From Massariosphaeria phaeospora (taxonomy: Eukaryota > Ascomycota > Dothideomycetes > Pleosporales): a stretch of DNA of 64,000 nt. The stretch lies in contig JAADJZ010000009.1 in assembly GCA_011032825.1 (NCBI GenBank), positions 992,001 to 1,056,000 of the forward strand, in the 5' to 3' direction. The stretch's first letter is position 1. Each line of letters starts with the position of its first letter. A model generated the notes under the pieces. That model ran no database searches, was not told the DNA's origin, and worked only from the letters and a program-made list of their open reading frames with translations. Both the position numbers and the translations under genes were made by a program. Of the stretch, positions 33,386 to 46,256 are shown in pieces.

Positions 33386-35510
33386 GAGTTTCGGCACGCA
33401 TGATATGTGTATATATGTGTACGGCAAGTTCGTGTTTGTGTGTATATATGTGTGGGTTACTTCTGGGATGTAATCATGGAGTAACGTTTGCGGGTGATAT
33501 AGGATTCAGATTTAGGTTTTTGGTAGCGTGTACTCGGTATAGATAGGGGTTTGATGAATGAGTGCATGGATAGATAGACTGACGGACGGATAGATAGTGT
33601 TTGGCATTTGGCATTTAGCGTAGCATAGCGAGCATAATATAGCATTATCATCAGCATCATCATTCAGCATTTGCATTTCCATTCGCACTGTGAGCATTTA
33701 AACTCACACTCACACTCGCAATCACACTCGCAATCGTACTCGCACCGCGAACATCTCTGTGTGTCACACGCAGCATTTCCTCCCTATCTATCCTTGACTA
33801 TTCCCTTAGATGTGAAAAGATTTTCAGTTCAATCCAGCTCCGCTCAGCGCAGCGCAGCTCAGCTCAGCGCGAGAGCTTTTGTTTCTACATCCCCATCTCA
33901 TCTCATCTCATCTCGCAAGCTCTTTTGATGCAACTGCATAGTAATCTCTATAAACCACAACACATCTAGGGATTTCTTCTTGGGTTGTGTAGTATGCTAC
34001 CTAACTGTTTGTTTTGTTTGGAAAATTGAATTAAACGAACTGAACTGAACTGAACGGTGTACGATCTCATCTAATCTCATACTACGCGCAAGAAACCAAC
34101 TACTTCTTATTTTTCCTACTCGACTCTACTCTACTCTCCTCTCCTCCAACCAATCCCCAATCACACGTCCATCCATCCCACCTCCCTCCCTCCCAATTCC
34201 CCCCATCTCCTTCTCTCTCCACTCTCCACTCTCCACCCAAACACCGTCCACTATTCATCTCCGAGCCAGCCAACACAGCCATCCATCTCAGTCACTTCTA
34301 CCTACCCACCTACCTAGTTAGTAGCAACAAACTAACCAACTAACCCAGGAGGAGCTAATATTAGCAATAAATGTTTATGATTTCAGCAAAATCTCCAGAA
34401 TCTGCATTCGCAGAGAGAGCACTTGAATTCGGTCGGACGAACGGACGAATAGATTCTAGGTAGATAGATAATACGTACGTAAGTACTACTCACCGAGTAG
34501 CGTACGCTTAGTGAAAAGTAGACGTGGGTAAAGAACAAGATATAGCAAGGCAAGGTGAGGCAAGATGAGACGAGACGAGACTCTACTGGACACACACATA
34601 CATGTAGCTAAGCCCTATCCCACCCACCAACCCAGAACTCATCCCATTCACGCACTTTCCTCTCTCTACCTTACTCTATCCACCCGCACACAATCAACCA
34701 AGCATCCATCTCCACCTCCACCTACCTACCTCTACACAACAACCCACCCGCCTTTAGCTCCTCCCTCAGCATTTAATACCTTTTTCCAAACCACATATTC
34801 CACATCCCATCCCATCACATCACTTCCTCCACATCACAACACATAACACCACATCACTCACTGCACATCACTGCACCCCCCTTTCAAAAAAAGAACTAAG
34901 TAAACCAAATTATTACACCCCAACAACAAACAAAGATGCGCAAAAGAACTACTACAAAAAACTAATTTCAGCAGCCATCCATCATAACACACTAAAAAAT
35001 AAAAAACCCAGCTAAACACGAGCAGAAAGAGAGTTCGAGGGGAAAAGGTGGGAGAGGTAGGAGGAAGAAGGAGCGGTTTGGAGAGGCATATCCGGTCGGT
35101 GTAGATTGAAAAAAAGGCCAAGATAGAGCAGTCGATTGAGGTAGTCGAGGTCAGAAAAGCCAAGTCTGGAAGGTGGGTCAGAGACAAGGCCCTCATCGCA
35201 CCGGGTGCACGGTAGCATGGGCGCGACACACTCCTAAGAAAATCCTACCATTGCTGAACCTGATAGCTGCTCAATCTCGGCCCGCTAAGAACCCTATCAT
35301 GAACTACCCCAAGATGATGTGCTTAAAATCCAGCGCAAAACGCCTCGTGGTGCCGTGGAAAGGCTCTAACTAGCCAGGATGATCGATTCGCCTTCCACCA
35401 ACCCCCATTCACATGTGCCTCGAGAACAACCACCATTACAAACAGTCGCCACAGGATACGTTGCCCGGAATCTGTGGTTGTGGCTCCTGACAACCGCGCA
35501 GAACATTCGC
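33386..35510. other. Long intergenic region, protease to RHO1
   Basis: 2.1 kb between two convergent genes with no supported gene. It is rich in simple sequence: CACTCGCAATCACACTCGC near 33710, CAGCGCAGCTCAGCTCAGCG near 33850, CATCTCATCTCATCTC near 33896, pyrimidine-rich runs near 34130-34240, and CACATCAC near 34810. It probably includes long 3' untranslated regions. Confidence 0.5.
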
Positions 35511-36404
35511 CTACAAGATCAAGCACTTGGGCTTCTTCTTGCCGACTTTGTTGAGCAGGGCAGCCCGGGTGGCATGTTCGAAAACCTCTCGCACACCCTC
35601 GTTCGTCTTCGCCGAGCATTCGAGATACTTCTGGGCACCGATCTTCTTGCGGACGTCTTCAGCCTGGACGAGTGTTAGTCAAGGCGTTGCGAGCTTATCA
35701 GTAGAGTGCACGGACCTGTTCGGGTGTCACAGGCTTCTGCGACGTCTTGTGGAGCTCCTCAATCGTCTTCTGGTCGTAGCGCAGATCCTTCTTGCAGCCG
35801 ACGAGGATAATGGGAAGGCCCTGGCAAAAGTGCAGGACTTCGGAGATCCACTGCAGCGTGTCAGTTGAGTTCAGTTTACGCCGGACAAACAATCATACCT
35901 TCTCTTGCACGTTGTCGAGCGAGTCGGGCGAATCGATGGCGAAGCAAATCAGGATAACGTGCGAGTCGGGGTAGGATAGAGGTCGGAGGCGGTCATAATC
36001 TTCCTGGCCTGCCGTATCCCAGAGGGCCAGCTCAACGTGTTTGCTATCGACCTCGACGTCGGCGACGTAGTTCTCGAAAACAGTAGGGACATACACCTGC
36101 GAAGCGGGCCATGTCAGTATAGGGGTTCAGTGAGGTGACAGTTGTGGAGACGGGCTGATGGAGACGTGGGCCAAACAGGCTGACGCACGCCAGGGAGGCG
36201 GGAGACGGGGAAGGCGGCAACTGACCTCGGGGAAGGTGCCCTTGGAGAAGACACTGCAGACAGACACATTAGCAGCTGGAATGGCGCACGGCAGCGTTGC
36301 AGGCCGGCCGTGATGGCGGGCGGAGGTAGCACGTACATGAGCAGACAGGTCTTTCCACAGGCGCCGTCGCCGACAATGACGAGCTTGCGACGGATCTCCG
36401 CCAT
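35511..36404 (-). CDS. RHO1: Rho GTPase RHO1
   Basis: Five exons (36404-36337, 36253-36226, 36096-35899, 35850-35716, 35663-35511) give exactly 193 residues, the usual Rho1 length. Rho1 is the membrane GTPase that activates glucan synthase, protein kinase C and formins, controlling wall building and polarity. The P-loop VGDGACGKT, effector loop YVPTVFENY, switch [19 protein letters not shown], the KKDL nucleotide-binding motif and ECSAKTNEG are all intact. The C-terminus KKKPKCLIL has a polybasic stretch and a CAAX box ending in Leu, predicting geranylgeranylation. Exon 2 is only 28 bp. Introns of 83, 129, 48 and 52 bp all have GT and AG ends. I see nothing abnormal. Confidence 0.97.
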
Positions 36405-38457
36405 GGTGCTGGAGCAAAGAGGGAGTGCGAAGGAGGTGGAGAGCGAGAGGACTGGGGGTGCGGGTCAGAGAAGCTGGCAGCGGGAGTGGTGATGTTGAAG
36501 AGGGTGTTGAAGTAGGTGGTCGTGAGGACGGAGGCAGCTAGGCAAGAACGCTGCAGGAGGGCGCACTGACCAGGAGGCTTTGCGCTGCGGCTGTGTTTGC
36601 CCAAGCGTCTGACCGTTTGGGAAAGTGGCTGGTGCCGGCCGGGATTGGACGCTGGGACTGACGGGCGAGGGCGCGGCGGGGAGCGAGAGGAGCGCTGGCC
36701 ACGGGGTGATTGTTGTTGTTGGGTGCGGTGTGCGGTGTGCGGTGTGCGGTGGAGTGACACGGCGGGCGGGCTGGTCTGGGGAAGTGAAGGGAGCCAGCAG
36801 CCAGACAAGAGAGGCCGCCGCCGCCGCCCTCCAGCCTGGCCGCCGCGCTAGGTCGGGTCTTAGCGGCAGGAACCACCTGCTCCACTGCGCACGAGATAGC
36901 TGGCTGGCACAGCACCGGCGGCACTGGCACTGGCAATGCGATAAACAACGACACAACGACACAACGACGCACGCTCTGCACAACTCGACTGCACGCCCTC
37001 GTTCCCCCCCCGTGGCGCTTCGTCTCTCTCTCAGCACCCTTCCCGAGACGAACAAGACTGCTCCCGCCCTCGGCCTGGTGCCGCCGCCCTGCCATAATCC
37101 ATTCCGCTATCGAGTGGCGTCGTCATCGCCCACGACGACAGACGGCCGTGAGAGCAAGACTGGTTTCAGCACCGCGTTTGACGTGCCAGTCGCCCGCTTT
37201 CACCCACGCCCGCTGCCGTGGCCGGATGAGATGGCCATCCCCGACGCCCTCCGCTAGGCAGAAGGCTCACTTTCAGCTGCCATGGTCCCGCCATGGTCGC
37301 AGGACCTGCCCTGCGCCCCGGCCTGCCTACACAGTCTAGAGTGCGGGGCAGCGTGTTGCAGCCGTGCATAGCTATCTATCTGCGGAGGCCAGGCATTTGT
37401 CTCACAAGTTGTCCTCCACCGTCTTTTCTCTTTCTTGCTGCCTGCTTTCTCCGCATACAGTGTCCCGCTCCCCGACATGCAGCCCCTGCGCGTTAAGCCC
37501 TTGGCACTTCACCGTTTGGTCGTCCCGAGAGCAGGGCGGAAGCTTTGGGGTCGTGAAGGTTAATTCCTGTAGTCCTCCGTGTAGTGAGCACAAGCTTCAC
37601 AAGCATCGGCATATATTCCAAGTCTTGAATACACATATTCTCGGCTCTGCTTGCCGTGCACCGCCATCAAGCCCTATAATTTGGATTCGCTGTTCGGCAG
37701 CGTAGTTCATATGTAGGCAGAGGCCGGATTCGTTTCTGTTCAAGTCCTGTGGCCAGCGTGAGAGCGTGACGGTGGGCCTGAAGCAAGGCAACACCGTCGA
37801 CAGTCACTTAAGAAAGTTTCTATCAGACAACCTACAAATGTGGCGTGGGGAAGTAAGGTCCATCCGGAATCCAGTGCTTCTTGACTCAAGTCTAGTAGAT
37901 ATCGTATGGCAGAGCGGTGGTACCAGGACTTCCGTTTCATGCCAAATCCGATCAGTTGCGAATGGGACACGCCAACATTTATCAGCTACAATAACGCTTA
38001 CAAAGTTTGAATATATAAATACTTAGGTTGCTGGTCCAGTGTGTTGTACTGAGTGTGTGCACTTCGTCCGCGCCCGCACTGGATTTATATGGAGGATGTT
38101 CCGGAGTACTAGGCTCTCACCAAGCCATATTGTATCTGCCACGCCACACCGTACATGATTGCTGTTCACTGCAGAATGAATACCAGATGGGCGTTGACTC
38201 TGACTCTACCCACTTCCGCCAGCTTCCATGGTGCCGAGGCTGGTTAGTGTCCTGGTGCCAGTGGCTGACAACGTGCCAGTTTGGTGTGGCGGGGCACCTC
38301 CGAGTGCACGGGCCAGGCGACTGACCTCACCTGCTGAGTGGAGGCAGCACTTCGACATTCACTCCACCCGCCCTATTATTTAACTCCAGCGGTTCTACAG
38401 CCATCTGACAAACCCCCCAGACTACCATCCTTTGTAACCAGGCCAGTAAACAACACC
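36405..38457. other. Divergent promoter region of RHO1 and UFD2
   Basis: 2.05 kb between the two start codons, with no supported gene despite many overlapping open frames, which are a by-product of high GC. Simple repeats include GTGCG units near 36722-36752, GCCGCCGCCGCC near 36814 and ACACAACGAC repeats near 36948. The region probably carries long 5' leaders. Confidence 0.5.
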
Positions 38458-41400
38458 ATGGCCGACCAACCTCCCGAGCAGGACACGATAATGGCCGACG
38501 CCGACAAGGCACGAGCTTCCCTCGCACATTTCTAATCCACATGCTGACAAAACGAGTAGATTCGGGCCAAGCGCCTCGCAAAACTTGGTGGCGGATCATC
38601 GAGTGATTCCGGTTCGCGTTCTTCGAGTGCAACGCCCGCAAAGCCGTCCCAGAGCTCGACGCCGCAGCCCCCAGAAAACCAGCAGTCACCTTCCGCAGCG
38701 CAACAGACCCCAGATACGTCCAACCAAAACCCTTTCTCGCGATTAGGAATGTCGGCGGAAAGCAAGCCGGCTCCGCGGATAAGCATCAAGCCCAAAGCCC
38801 CAGTTGCTGCTGACGGCAATGCTGCGCGCCAGGCTGCGGCAAAGAGTCAGGATGCCAGCCCGGAAGCATGGGAGGACCGAACCATCAGCGGTGTCTACCG
38901 CATCACCCTAGACCCAAATAAAACTCGCGATATACATGGACATAAGTTATTCTTCGTCGCTGGTGTAAGGAGTGATCTTGAGGACTCTGGCCGGCCACTG
39001 GCTTTCACCGCAGATGTGCTAGACTCGGCAATACTGGAATCAGCGTCGAGCAAGTCAGATGGGAAGCCACTACAGTACCTGCTTTCATGCTGGAAGCGGA
39101 TTTCTAGGCTATTCCGTGCGATGCACAACAAGAGCGACCCGAAATATCATGTACTGAAGGAGATTCGCCGGCTGTGTTTCAGTTACTGCATTTTTGCGGC
39201 GACCCTACCCGACATGTTCGACGAGGAGACTACAGACGACAACTCGCTAGCTGAGCATCTTTTAGCGGACCCGGACAGTGATCATGGCATATGCCCTGAT
39301 TTCCTCAATGAAGCGGTTTCTCGTTTCGATGAAGATGAGAGCGTGAAAGAGGCGCTCGTTGGTGCTGTGGAGCAGATCAGCAAGCAGTTAGCAAAACTAA
39401 CCATGAACGACGATTACAGGCCGTACATTCTAGCTATCCGGAACTTCGTCCGCTATCAGCCCCTATTAGTCGCCATGGCCCAATCGCCCTTATTTCTCCC
39501 ACAAGACGTTGAGCCCCAGCATCTTGAGAACAGCACTCTGCTTGGACCCTTCTTCCGTTTGTCACCTATGCAAGGCGAAGTCGCCCTCAACTACTTCTCA
39601 AATCGCACGAGTGGGGATAAAGGGTACATCACGAATTCGCAACGAGCTCTTCGCATGGCTTTACAGAACCACCAGGACGAGCTGTTTGACATCGCGAACT
39701 GTTTCATCAAGACCAAGGATTCGCGAGAAAAAATCTTGAACTGGTTCGCGATGACGGTGAACAAGAACCACAAGCGAAGAGCTATCCAGTCTGATCCTAA
39801 GACAGTTTCATCGGACGCATTCATGGTCAACATCACCGTAGTTCTTGATCGATTATGCGAGCCGTTCATGGACGCTACCTTCTCTAAGGTTGATCGTATC
39901 GACATCGACTACCTCCGTCGTTCTCCTCGTGTAGATATCGATGACGAGACTAAAATCAACGCCGACCAGAACGCCTCCGACGAGTTCTACGCCGTGAAAG
40001 CAAATGGAACTACCAACTTCATCACGGAGATTTTCTTCCTCACGGTTGCAGCTCATCATTACGGAACGGAAGCCGCAAACACTAAAATGTCATCGCTGCA
40101 GAAGGACATAAAGTGGTTGGAGAAACAGCTGGCCAAAATGGAACCAGAGCGGCACAAGTACGCTTCCAACCCTATGCAGCTAAAACTGTTCGACGATCAT
40201 GTCACGAAGATAAAGAGCCAAATCGACCGGGGTCACTGTACGATATATGCCACGCAAGGAGTGCTTCTAGACGAGACCGCTCAGGCGCGGTCCATGCAGT
40301 TCATGCGGTACGTTATAGTATGGCTGTTGCGACTCGTATCTCCTGGCATCAACTTCCCGCAGAGTCCACTGAAGCTACCTCTGCAGCACGAGCCCGCGGC
40401 GTTCAAGTGCCTTCCGGAATATTTTCTTGAAGACATTGTGGACAATTTCAAGTTCATCACACGCTACATGCCACATATAATCACATCAACCCAATGCGAG
40501 GAGCTGATGATGATATGCATCGTGTTCTTGAGAAGCTCAGAATACATCAAGAACCCGTACCTGAAATCGGGCCTGATCACTATTCTCTTCCACGGAGTAT
40601 GGGAAATCCCGGGCCGCTCGAAAGGTGTACTTGGAGATGTTTTGTTCGCACACAAGTTCGCAACAACACATCTTCTCCATGCTCTGATGAAGTTCTACAT
40701 CGAGTGCGAGAGTACCGGTGCTCATACCCAGTTTTATGATAAATTCAACATCCGATATGAGATCTTCCAAGTCATCAAATGCGTTTGGCCAAATACGGTG
40801 TACCGGGATAATCTTGCTACGGAGGCACGGTAAGTATCACATTCGCTCCCCAGTTTATTCGCGTGTAGAACTAATTATGTACCAGGGTCAATTTGGACTT
40901 CTTCGTTCAGTTCGTCAATCTTCTTTTGAACGATGTGACGTTTGTACTTGACGAATCCTTCACCGCGTTCACCCAGATTCATGAACTCCAAAAGTTACTG
41001 AAGAACCCTCCGGTTGACTTGGACGAGAACGCTCGGCAGGAGAATGAGGAAAAGCTTGCAGCGGCACAGAGCAAGGCCAAGAGCTATATGCAATTGACAA
41101 ACGAAACTGTAGCCATGTTGAAGCTCTTTACTGAAGCACTTGGTGATTCCTTCACGAAGAAAGAAGTCGTCACCCGTCTGGCGCACATGCTGGACTACAA
41201 TCTTGACGCGCTCGTTGGTCCAAGGAAGGCAAACTTAAAGGTCGACAACGGCGAGGAGTATGGCTGGAATCCACGCCATATGCTATCGGAAATAGCCGAC
41301 GTTTATCTAAACTTGAAAGACAAGACATCATTCGTTGACGCCGTAGCCACCGACGGACGATCCTATAGGCCAGAGCATTTCACGACGGCCATGAATATCA

Positions 41401-41792
41401 TGCAACGATTTGCATTAAAGGCTCCAGACCAGTTACAGGATTGGGAGCGGCTCTCAGAGCATATCAAGACTGCGAAAGAGGCAGCTGAACTGGAAGAAGC
41501 GGATCTTGGAGAAATTCCCGACGAGTATCTGGATCCTCTCCTCGCAACTCTCATGGACGATCCTGTTATCCTACCTAAGAGTAAGCAAGTGCTGGATCGT
41601 AGTACGATCCGAAGCCATCTGCTGAGCGACCCTCACGACCCGTTCAACCGCGAGGCTCTCAGCATTGAGCAAGTAATCGATAACACAGAGCTACGGGAGG
41701 AGATTCAGGCGTGGAAGTCTCAAAAACTAGCCGAGAAGTTGGCAGAGCGAGCTGCAGCACGCGAAAGTGGCGAGGCTATGGACACATCATAG
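38458..41792 (+). CDS. UFD2: Ubiquitin conjugation factor E4 (U-box)
   Basis: Three exons (38458-38508, 38560-40829, 40886-41792) encode 1075 residues. Ufd2 elongates ubiquitin chains on substrates handed over by Cdc48/p97 in ubiquitin-fusion and ER-associated degradation. After a polar N-terminus with IRAKRLAKLGG comes the long helical core (for example GPFFRLSPMQGEVALNYFSN). The C-terminal U-box spans about residues 980-1055: EYLDPLLATLMDDPVILP, then the DRSTIRSHL and DPFNREAL blocks. Intron 2 (40830-40885) is canonical. Intron 1 (38509-38559) must begin with GC (AAG followed by GCACGA), because there is no GT between the ATG and the required acceptor GAGTAG, and removal restores the RAKRLAKLG start typical of the family. 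If that intron is wrong, translation would start at the later Met at 38749. Confidence 0.93.
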
Positions 41793-42098
41793 GCCAATCG
41801 CATCTAGATACATGACGTTGTATGTGCCGGGTGTTGGCTGTGCATGTGAGGCGTTAGGGCGGGGTTTCGATAGAGGGCGCAACACAGGCTTCGATATCAT
41901 GATTTGGCGGAAATGCATATAGGGGTAAAATGCTCTCCCTGTGGCATTGCGGAATCGCGAACATATTCGCTCCGAGTCAGCATTGTTTGAAATGTATTCA
42001 CAATAGCTCTCATGCCCCCCGACATCCCGTGACAAACGTACAATGTTTTGTATGATACATTTGGACGTACAGTAGAATACATACCCGGCCTGGGCTAC
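41793..42098. other. Convergent spacer between UFD2 and AIM19
   Basis: 306 bp of shared 3' flank; nothing else is seen in it. Confidence 0.5.
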
Positions 42099-42587
42099 TT
42101 AAACCTTCTCCTCCTTTTCCCTCCGTCCGAACACGTAAGCCAGACCACCACCGACAACATTCGCAGCACACAGCCCTAACGACGCTCCACGCACAACGCC
42201 TCGCACTGTGAACTTTTGCTTGAGGCGCTGCTCACATTAGCCTCAATCTAGAAACATTACTGTTCAACAACCAACCTGTTTTCGACGCATAGCCAGCAGA
42301 CCATACAAGCCACTCCAAGCCGCCGTGATACCCCCTGCATCGGATTTGAAGTCGCTTAGGTTCAGATAGCTTGCAAACAGCAGCACGGGCGGAAACATCA
42401 TGGGCAGCGGCTGGAAGGGCCGCAGGTGCTGCGCGGTTATCAGCGTCGCGAGCAGCGTGGGCGGGACCGAGTTTTCTGTGTGCAAGTGGTGAATATGCGT
42501 GCACGTGCGGGCGGATGGGGGTCATGACGAACCTCCCCAGTTGCGGAGGGAGCGCAGGACGCTTTGTTTTGTCGGTTCGTCGGCCAT
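42099..42587 (-). CDS. AIM19: Altered inheritance of mitochondria protein 19 homologue
   Basis: Three exons (42587-42533, 42475-42276, 42227-42099) encode 127 residues. The sequence contains PPTLLATLITAQHLRPFQPLPMMFPP, a hydrophobic span with LLFASYLNL, AGGITAAWSGLYGLLAMRR, and a C-terminal span VRGASLGLCAANVVGGGLAYVFGRRE, which I recognise from the fungal Aim19 family of small mitochondrial membrane proteins. Function is known only from altered mitochondrial inheritance in yeast mutants. Introns are 57 and 48 bp, and each junction restores the family sequence. It is divergent from the J-protein gene, 350 bp apart. The family call rests on remembered consensus and should be checked by search. 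Confidence 0.8.
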
Positions 42588-42937
42588 TTGTTTGGCAGGG
42601 CGGGTTATAGGGTATGAGATTGATTGAAGTTTGGTAGTGAAACAGAACAAAGGGTATGTGTTTGGCTTGGGAAAAGATATTGGAGCGGGTGGTGGTTCAC
42701 TTGGAAGTTCGGTGACGTGGTCCGTGCATTACTGTAACAGTGCGCCATCCAAGTTGGTTGCTCTGGCCTTACCTCCGGAAACATACCTATACACTCTCCA
42801 AGCCATCCGCCCTACGACCCTTCAGTTTTTTCACATCGCCATTGGCACCGACCCCTAGTAACTCCCTACTCCTGCCCGGTTTCCTACTGCTCGCGCGCCC
42901 TCCGTTCGAGGCCACGCTTGGCCATCAACAACCCGCC
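42588..42937. promoter_or_regulatory. Divergent promoter, AIM19 / J-protein
   Basis: 350 bp between the two start codons; no conserved motif was recognised. Confidence 0.4.
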
Positions 42938-44170
42938 ATGTCCGGTAAGACCAGCGGTGCGGACCCCCGACCAAACGGCGACGCCAAAAACCGCCAGCAC
43001 CACGACGGCAGCGCAGGCCGCGCATTCACAGTCGAGCAGAAGGCGGCCGTCATCCGCATAAAACGCTGCTCACCCACGGCATACTACGAGATCCTGGGGC
43101 TGGAGGAGGTCAAGACAACGTGTACGGAAGGCGAAATCAAAAAGGCATACAGGAAGCTGAGCCTGTTGACGCATCCGGACAAGAACGGGTACGAGGGCGC
43201 GGATGACGCTTTCAAGTGTATGCATAGCGGGATCGGAGTCTGTGAGGGAATGGCATGCTGATTCGCGCGCAGTGGTTTCGCGGGCCTTCCAGGTTCTCTC
43301 CGATGCGGATAAGAAAGCGAAATTCGACCGCTTTGGCGGAGATCCCGATAGTCGCTTCCCGGGCGCATCGTCGTCGGCCGGCGCATCACCTTTCAGCAAT
43401 TTCGGGCGATCGGCAAGCGGAGGACGGCCTGGGCCCATGTACGAAGAAGAGATATCGCCGGAGGAATTGTTCCGGCAGTTCTTTGGTGGGGGCATGGGTG
43501 GGGGCTTTGGAGGAGGAGGGGGTGGAGGTCCCTTTGGTATGTCTATGATATCGCAGGCTACCGGAGTTAGGGGTAAAGGATTGCGTTGGCTAATGATTGC
43601 ATAGGCGGCGGCATCTTCGATACCGGTCCGGGGTTCGCCTTCAACCTTGGCGGCGGCGGGCCTGGCATCCGTGTGCATCAGTTCGGCGGCGGACGACCTC
43701 GAAGACGGCCTGGCACGGCACAACCCCCTGGAACAGAACAACAAGCCCCGAACCTAAGCAGCGCCATCTCCTCTCTCCTCCCACTTCTCCTCCTGTTCGT
43801 TCTCCCACTCCTATCCGGTATTTTCAACGGCGACTCCTCAGGAGCCAAAGGTCCGTCCCTCGTCTTCGAAGCCGCCAGACCGCCCAACACCCTGCAGCAC
43901 ATTTCGTCCGGACTGAAGATTCCGTACTGGGTCGACCCACACGAAGTTGCCGACTACAGCGCCAGGAAATGGCGGAAACTGGACGAGGTGGCCGAGAACC
44001 GATACGTGCATCATGTGCATCAGCTATGCGAGCGCGAGCGCGGCGAACAGCAGCGGATGAAGGACGAGTCGTTCGGCTGGTTTTCCCAGGACGAGGAGAA
44101 GCTGAAGCGGGCGCGGAATCTGCCAATGAAGAATTGCAAGCGGTTGCGCGAGCTGGGGATTCAATACTAG
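42938..44170 (+). CDS. ER-membrane J-domain co-chaperone (Hlj1/DNAJB12-like)
   Basis: Three exons (42938-43217, 43273-43536, 43605-44170) encode 369 residues. The J-domain (about residues 45-110) starts at [11 protein letters not shown] and has the HPD motif intact in [18 protein letters not shown], so it can stimulate an Hsp70. It is followed by [23 protein letters not shown], a Gly-rich linker, one membrane span ([19 protein letters not shown]) and a conserved C-terminal domain of the DUF1977 type ([13 protein letters not shown]). This is the layout of yeast Hlj1 and animal DNAJB12/B14, which sit in the ER membrane with the J-domain in the cytosol and help ER-associated degradation. Introns are 55 and 68 bp. 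Confidence 0.9.
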
Positions 44171-44557
44171 GGCTGGGCTGGGCTGTATATTGGGGTTATT
44201 TTGATACATATTCTGCGTTTCGTTGGTTGTTTTTGGGAAACGTGGGTGTGGGGGGTGGGGTTTGTATGTTTGGGATGGCGTCGGGGCGCCCGAGCATAGA
44301 TAGCACCACCTAATGGCTGCCTACTGTTATTGATGTTTTGAATCGTTTATATGGTGCCATGATATGCCATAAGTCTGACGTATCTTGAAGTTGAACGCAT
44401 AGGTTGAGGTTGACATGTGTTGCAGAATCCCCACATACCTCCCGGAGCATTTCGGCCCGAACCCCAGACGCCAAGCATCACCACCTCTTCAACGGGGCTC
44501 TCCCGACATCAATTGCTCCGCACCGCAATTGCGATTCCCCCCACACACTCCACAACC
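44171..44557. other. Spacer upstream of COA1
   Basis: 387 bp containing the J-protein 3' flank and the COA1 promoter; no supported gene. An upstream in-frame ATG at 44417 exists but would add a non-conserved extension. Confidence 0.4.
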
Positions 44558-45344
44558 ATGCAGCCCCCGCGAATAACTTCGACTCTGCTCCGGGCGCGAT
44601 CTCGACCGGCGTTTCACTGCCTCCGCCGGATACAGCCCCTCCGCCAAATACAGCCCCTCCGCTATGTGTCCGTCGAACCCGTCGTCTCCTCCCCATCGGC
44701 CGTGCCCTGGAAAACTCCACACAGTATAACGGCGTGGCCGCCCGAGCCGCTGATTCCGCCGCCGAAGGATGGCGAGGTGCTGATGGAGCGGAGGCCGAAT
44801 CGCGAGTTGCCACCGTATGTTTGTTGTCTACATGATTCGTCTGCATATCTTCGCCGCATCTCCCACCCCATCCACGCTCGCCATTCCGCAAACCCCCCAA
44901 ACTAACACCCCACCCAGCGTCCCCCCCCTCATCTCCCCGCAAATCCTCCGCACATTCCCGCTCTTCCTCCTCGCCATGGCGGCCTCCATCTTCGCCTTCT
45001 TCAACTACCAAAAGCAAGAGTCCTCCGTCGTAACATCCACCCTCTACGCGCTGCGCACCAACCCGGCCGTGCGCGCCGCCCTCGGCGACGAAATCTACTT
45101 CGCCAGCAAGTACCCGTGGATCCGCGGCGAAATCAACCAGGTGCACGGCCGCATCGACATCCGCTTCTGGGTCAAGGGCACGCGGCAACAGGGCGAGGTG
45201 CGCTTGTGGTGTAAAAGACGGGGCAGGGGCGGGTATTTTGTTACAAAGGAGTGGAGTTTGAGGGTGGAGGGCGGGGAGGTGTTGCAGTTGTATGATCCCG
45301 AGGGGAATGCGATTGATCCGTTTATGGAGCCGATGGGGGAGTAG
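44558..45344 (+). CDS. COA1: Cytochrome c oxidase assembly factor 1 homologue
   Basis: Two exons (44558-44814 and 44918-45344) with a 103-bp intron encode 227 residues. The start at 44558 gives an Arg-rich mitochondrial presequence (MQPPRITSTLLRARSRP). After the splice come PPLISPQILRTFPLFLLAM and a single membrane span. A conserved soluble domain follows (VVTSTLYALRTNPAVRAALGD, IYFASKYPWIRGEINQVHG, IDIRFWVKG, ending EWSLRVEGG), characteristic of Coa1/DUF1783. Coa1 acts in the inner membrane in early assembly of cytochrome oxidase subunit Cox1. The start codon choice is inferred. Confidence 0.88.
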
Positions 45345-46256
45345 AGGGGAGGGAGAGGGATGCGTGGTTGACGGGCGGGCGTGTGTGGATTATGTGTGTG
45401 GAAGAAGACATCACATCTATCCATGTGCATGGCCCAGGTTCCCGAGGTGCGGTGCCGTGACAGTCACAAACGAGAAGTCACAAACGAGAAGAACTGGAAT
45501 GTCGACGGAACACTGCACTTGCGCCGGTCCCTTCTTCGGGGCCGAGCCGTCTCGTCCGGGCATGGAAATCGTGCTGTGTATGTACAATCGTATCTGTATA
45601 TGTACCATATGTATGACATCGCTAGACCCCGACTATCCCTTCCGCCCTCTTAGTACATATTGTCAGTCCTCCTTCAACTTCAAGTCGGTATAGTATCCAC
45701 AACACCAAAATGGCTTCCAGATGCATGATCATTCATGCATGCATGTATATAAAAGATCTCACGGATGGACGGACTTTTCGGACAGATAGAAAGTGTATAT
45801 GTATTTCATTACAGCCATGGTATCTTGTATCTGTCTCCAAGCCAAGCTCATAGCAAAATAATATGATAACCATAGATAGCTGTAAAACGGGACGTATCTC
45901 GCGGTCCTGGCTGTTTGCTTAATTGTTTGCTTGCTTGTTCATGCCATCGCGGATCTCATGCCGCGATAGATGAAGCAAAGACAGCACACGAGAGATAGGT
46001 ATATGCCCCTGATTTTTCCGCAAAAGCGCCACCAGAAACCGAAACTCCGAAAACCGCGGAATCCTGAACTCCGTGTCGTGCCGTGCCATGCTGTGCCGGT
46101 ACGCCAAAGGCAATAGAGAACCACGAAGTGGATGGAAAAGACGCCCAAGGAACGAACGAAGAGAAGAAACGACAGTGGTATCGTAAAAACACCCGGCGGC
46201 CACCTCCACCCCGACCTGTACGTCTCACTTCCAACCCACTACTCCCTCAAATCCCT
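45345..46256. other. Convergent spacer, COA1 to the four-span membrane protein
   Basis: 0.9 kb without a supported gene; overlapping small open frames on both strands are not conserved-looking. It probably holds both 3' untranslated regions. A short ATGCATG-rich run lies near 45721-45747. Confidence 0.45.

Noticed and set aside
34858..35229. 123-codon hydrophobic minus-strand frame downstream of RHO1
   Set aside because: No conserved features; it lies in the probable RHO1 3' flank and in simple-sequence-rich DNA.
36465..37257. Several open frames of 180-210 codons between RHO1 and UFD2
   Set aside because: They overlap each other on both strands, are Arg/Pro/Ser-biased by high GC and have no recognisable domain.
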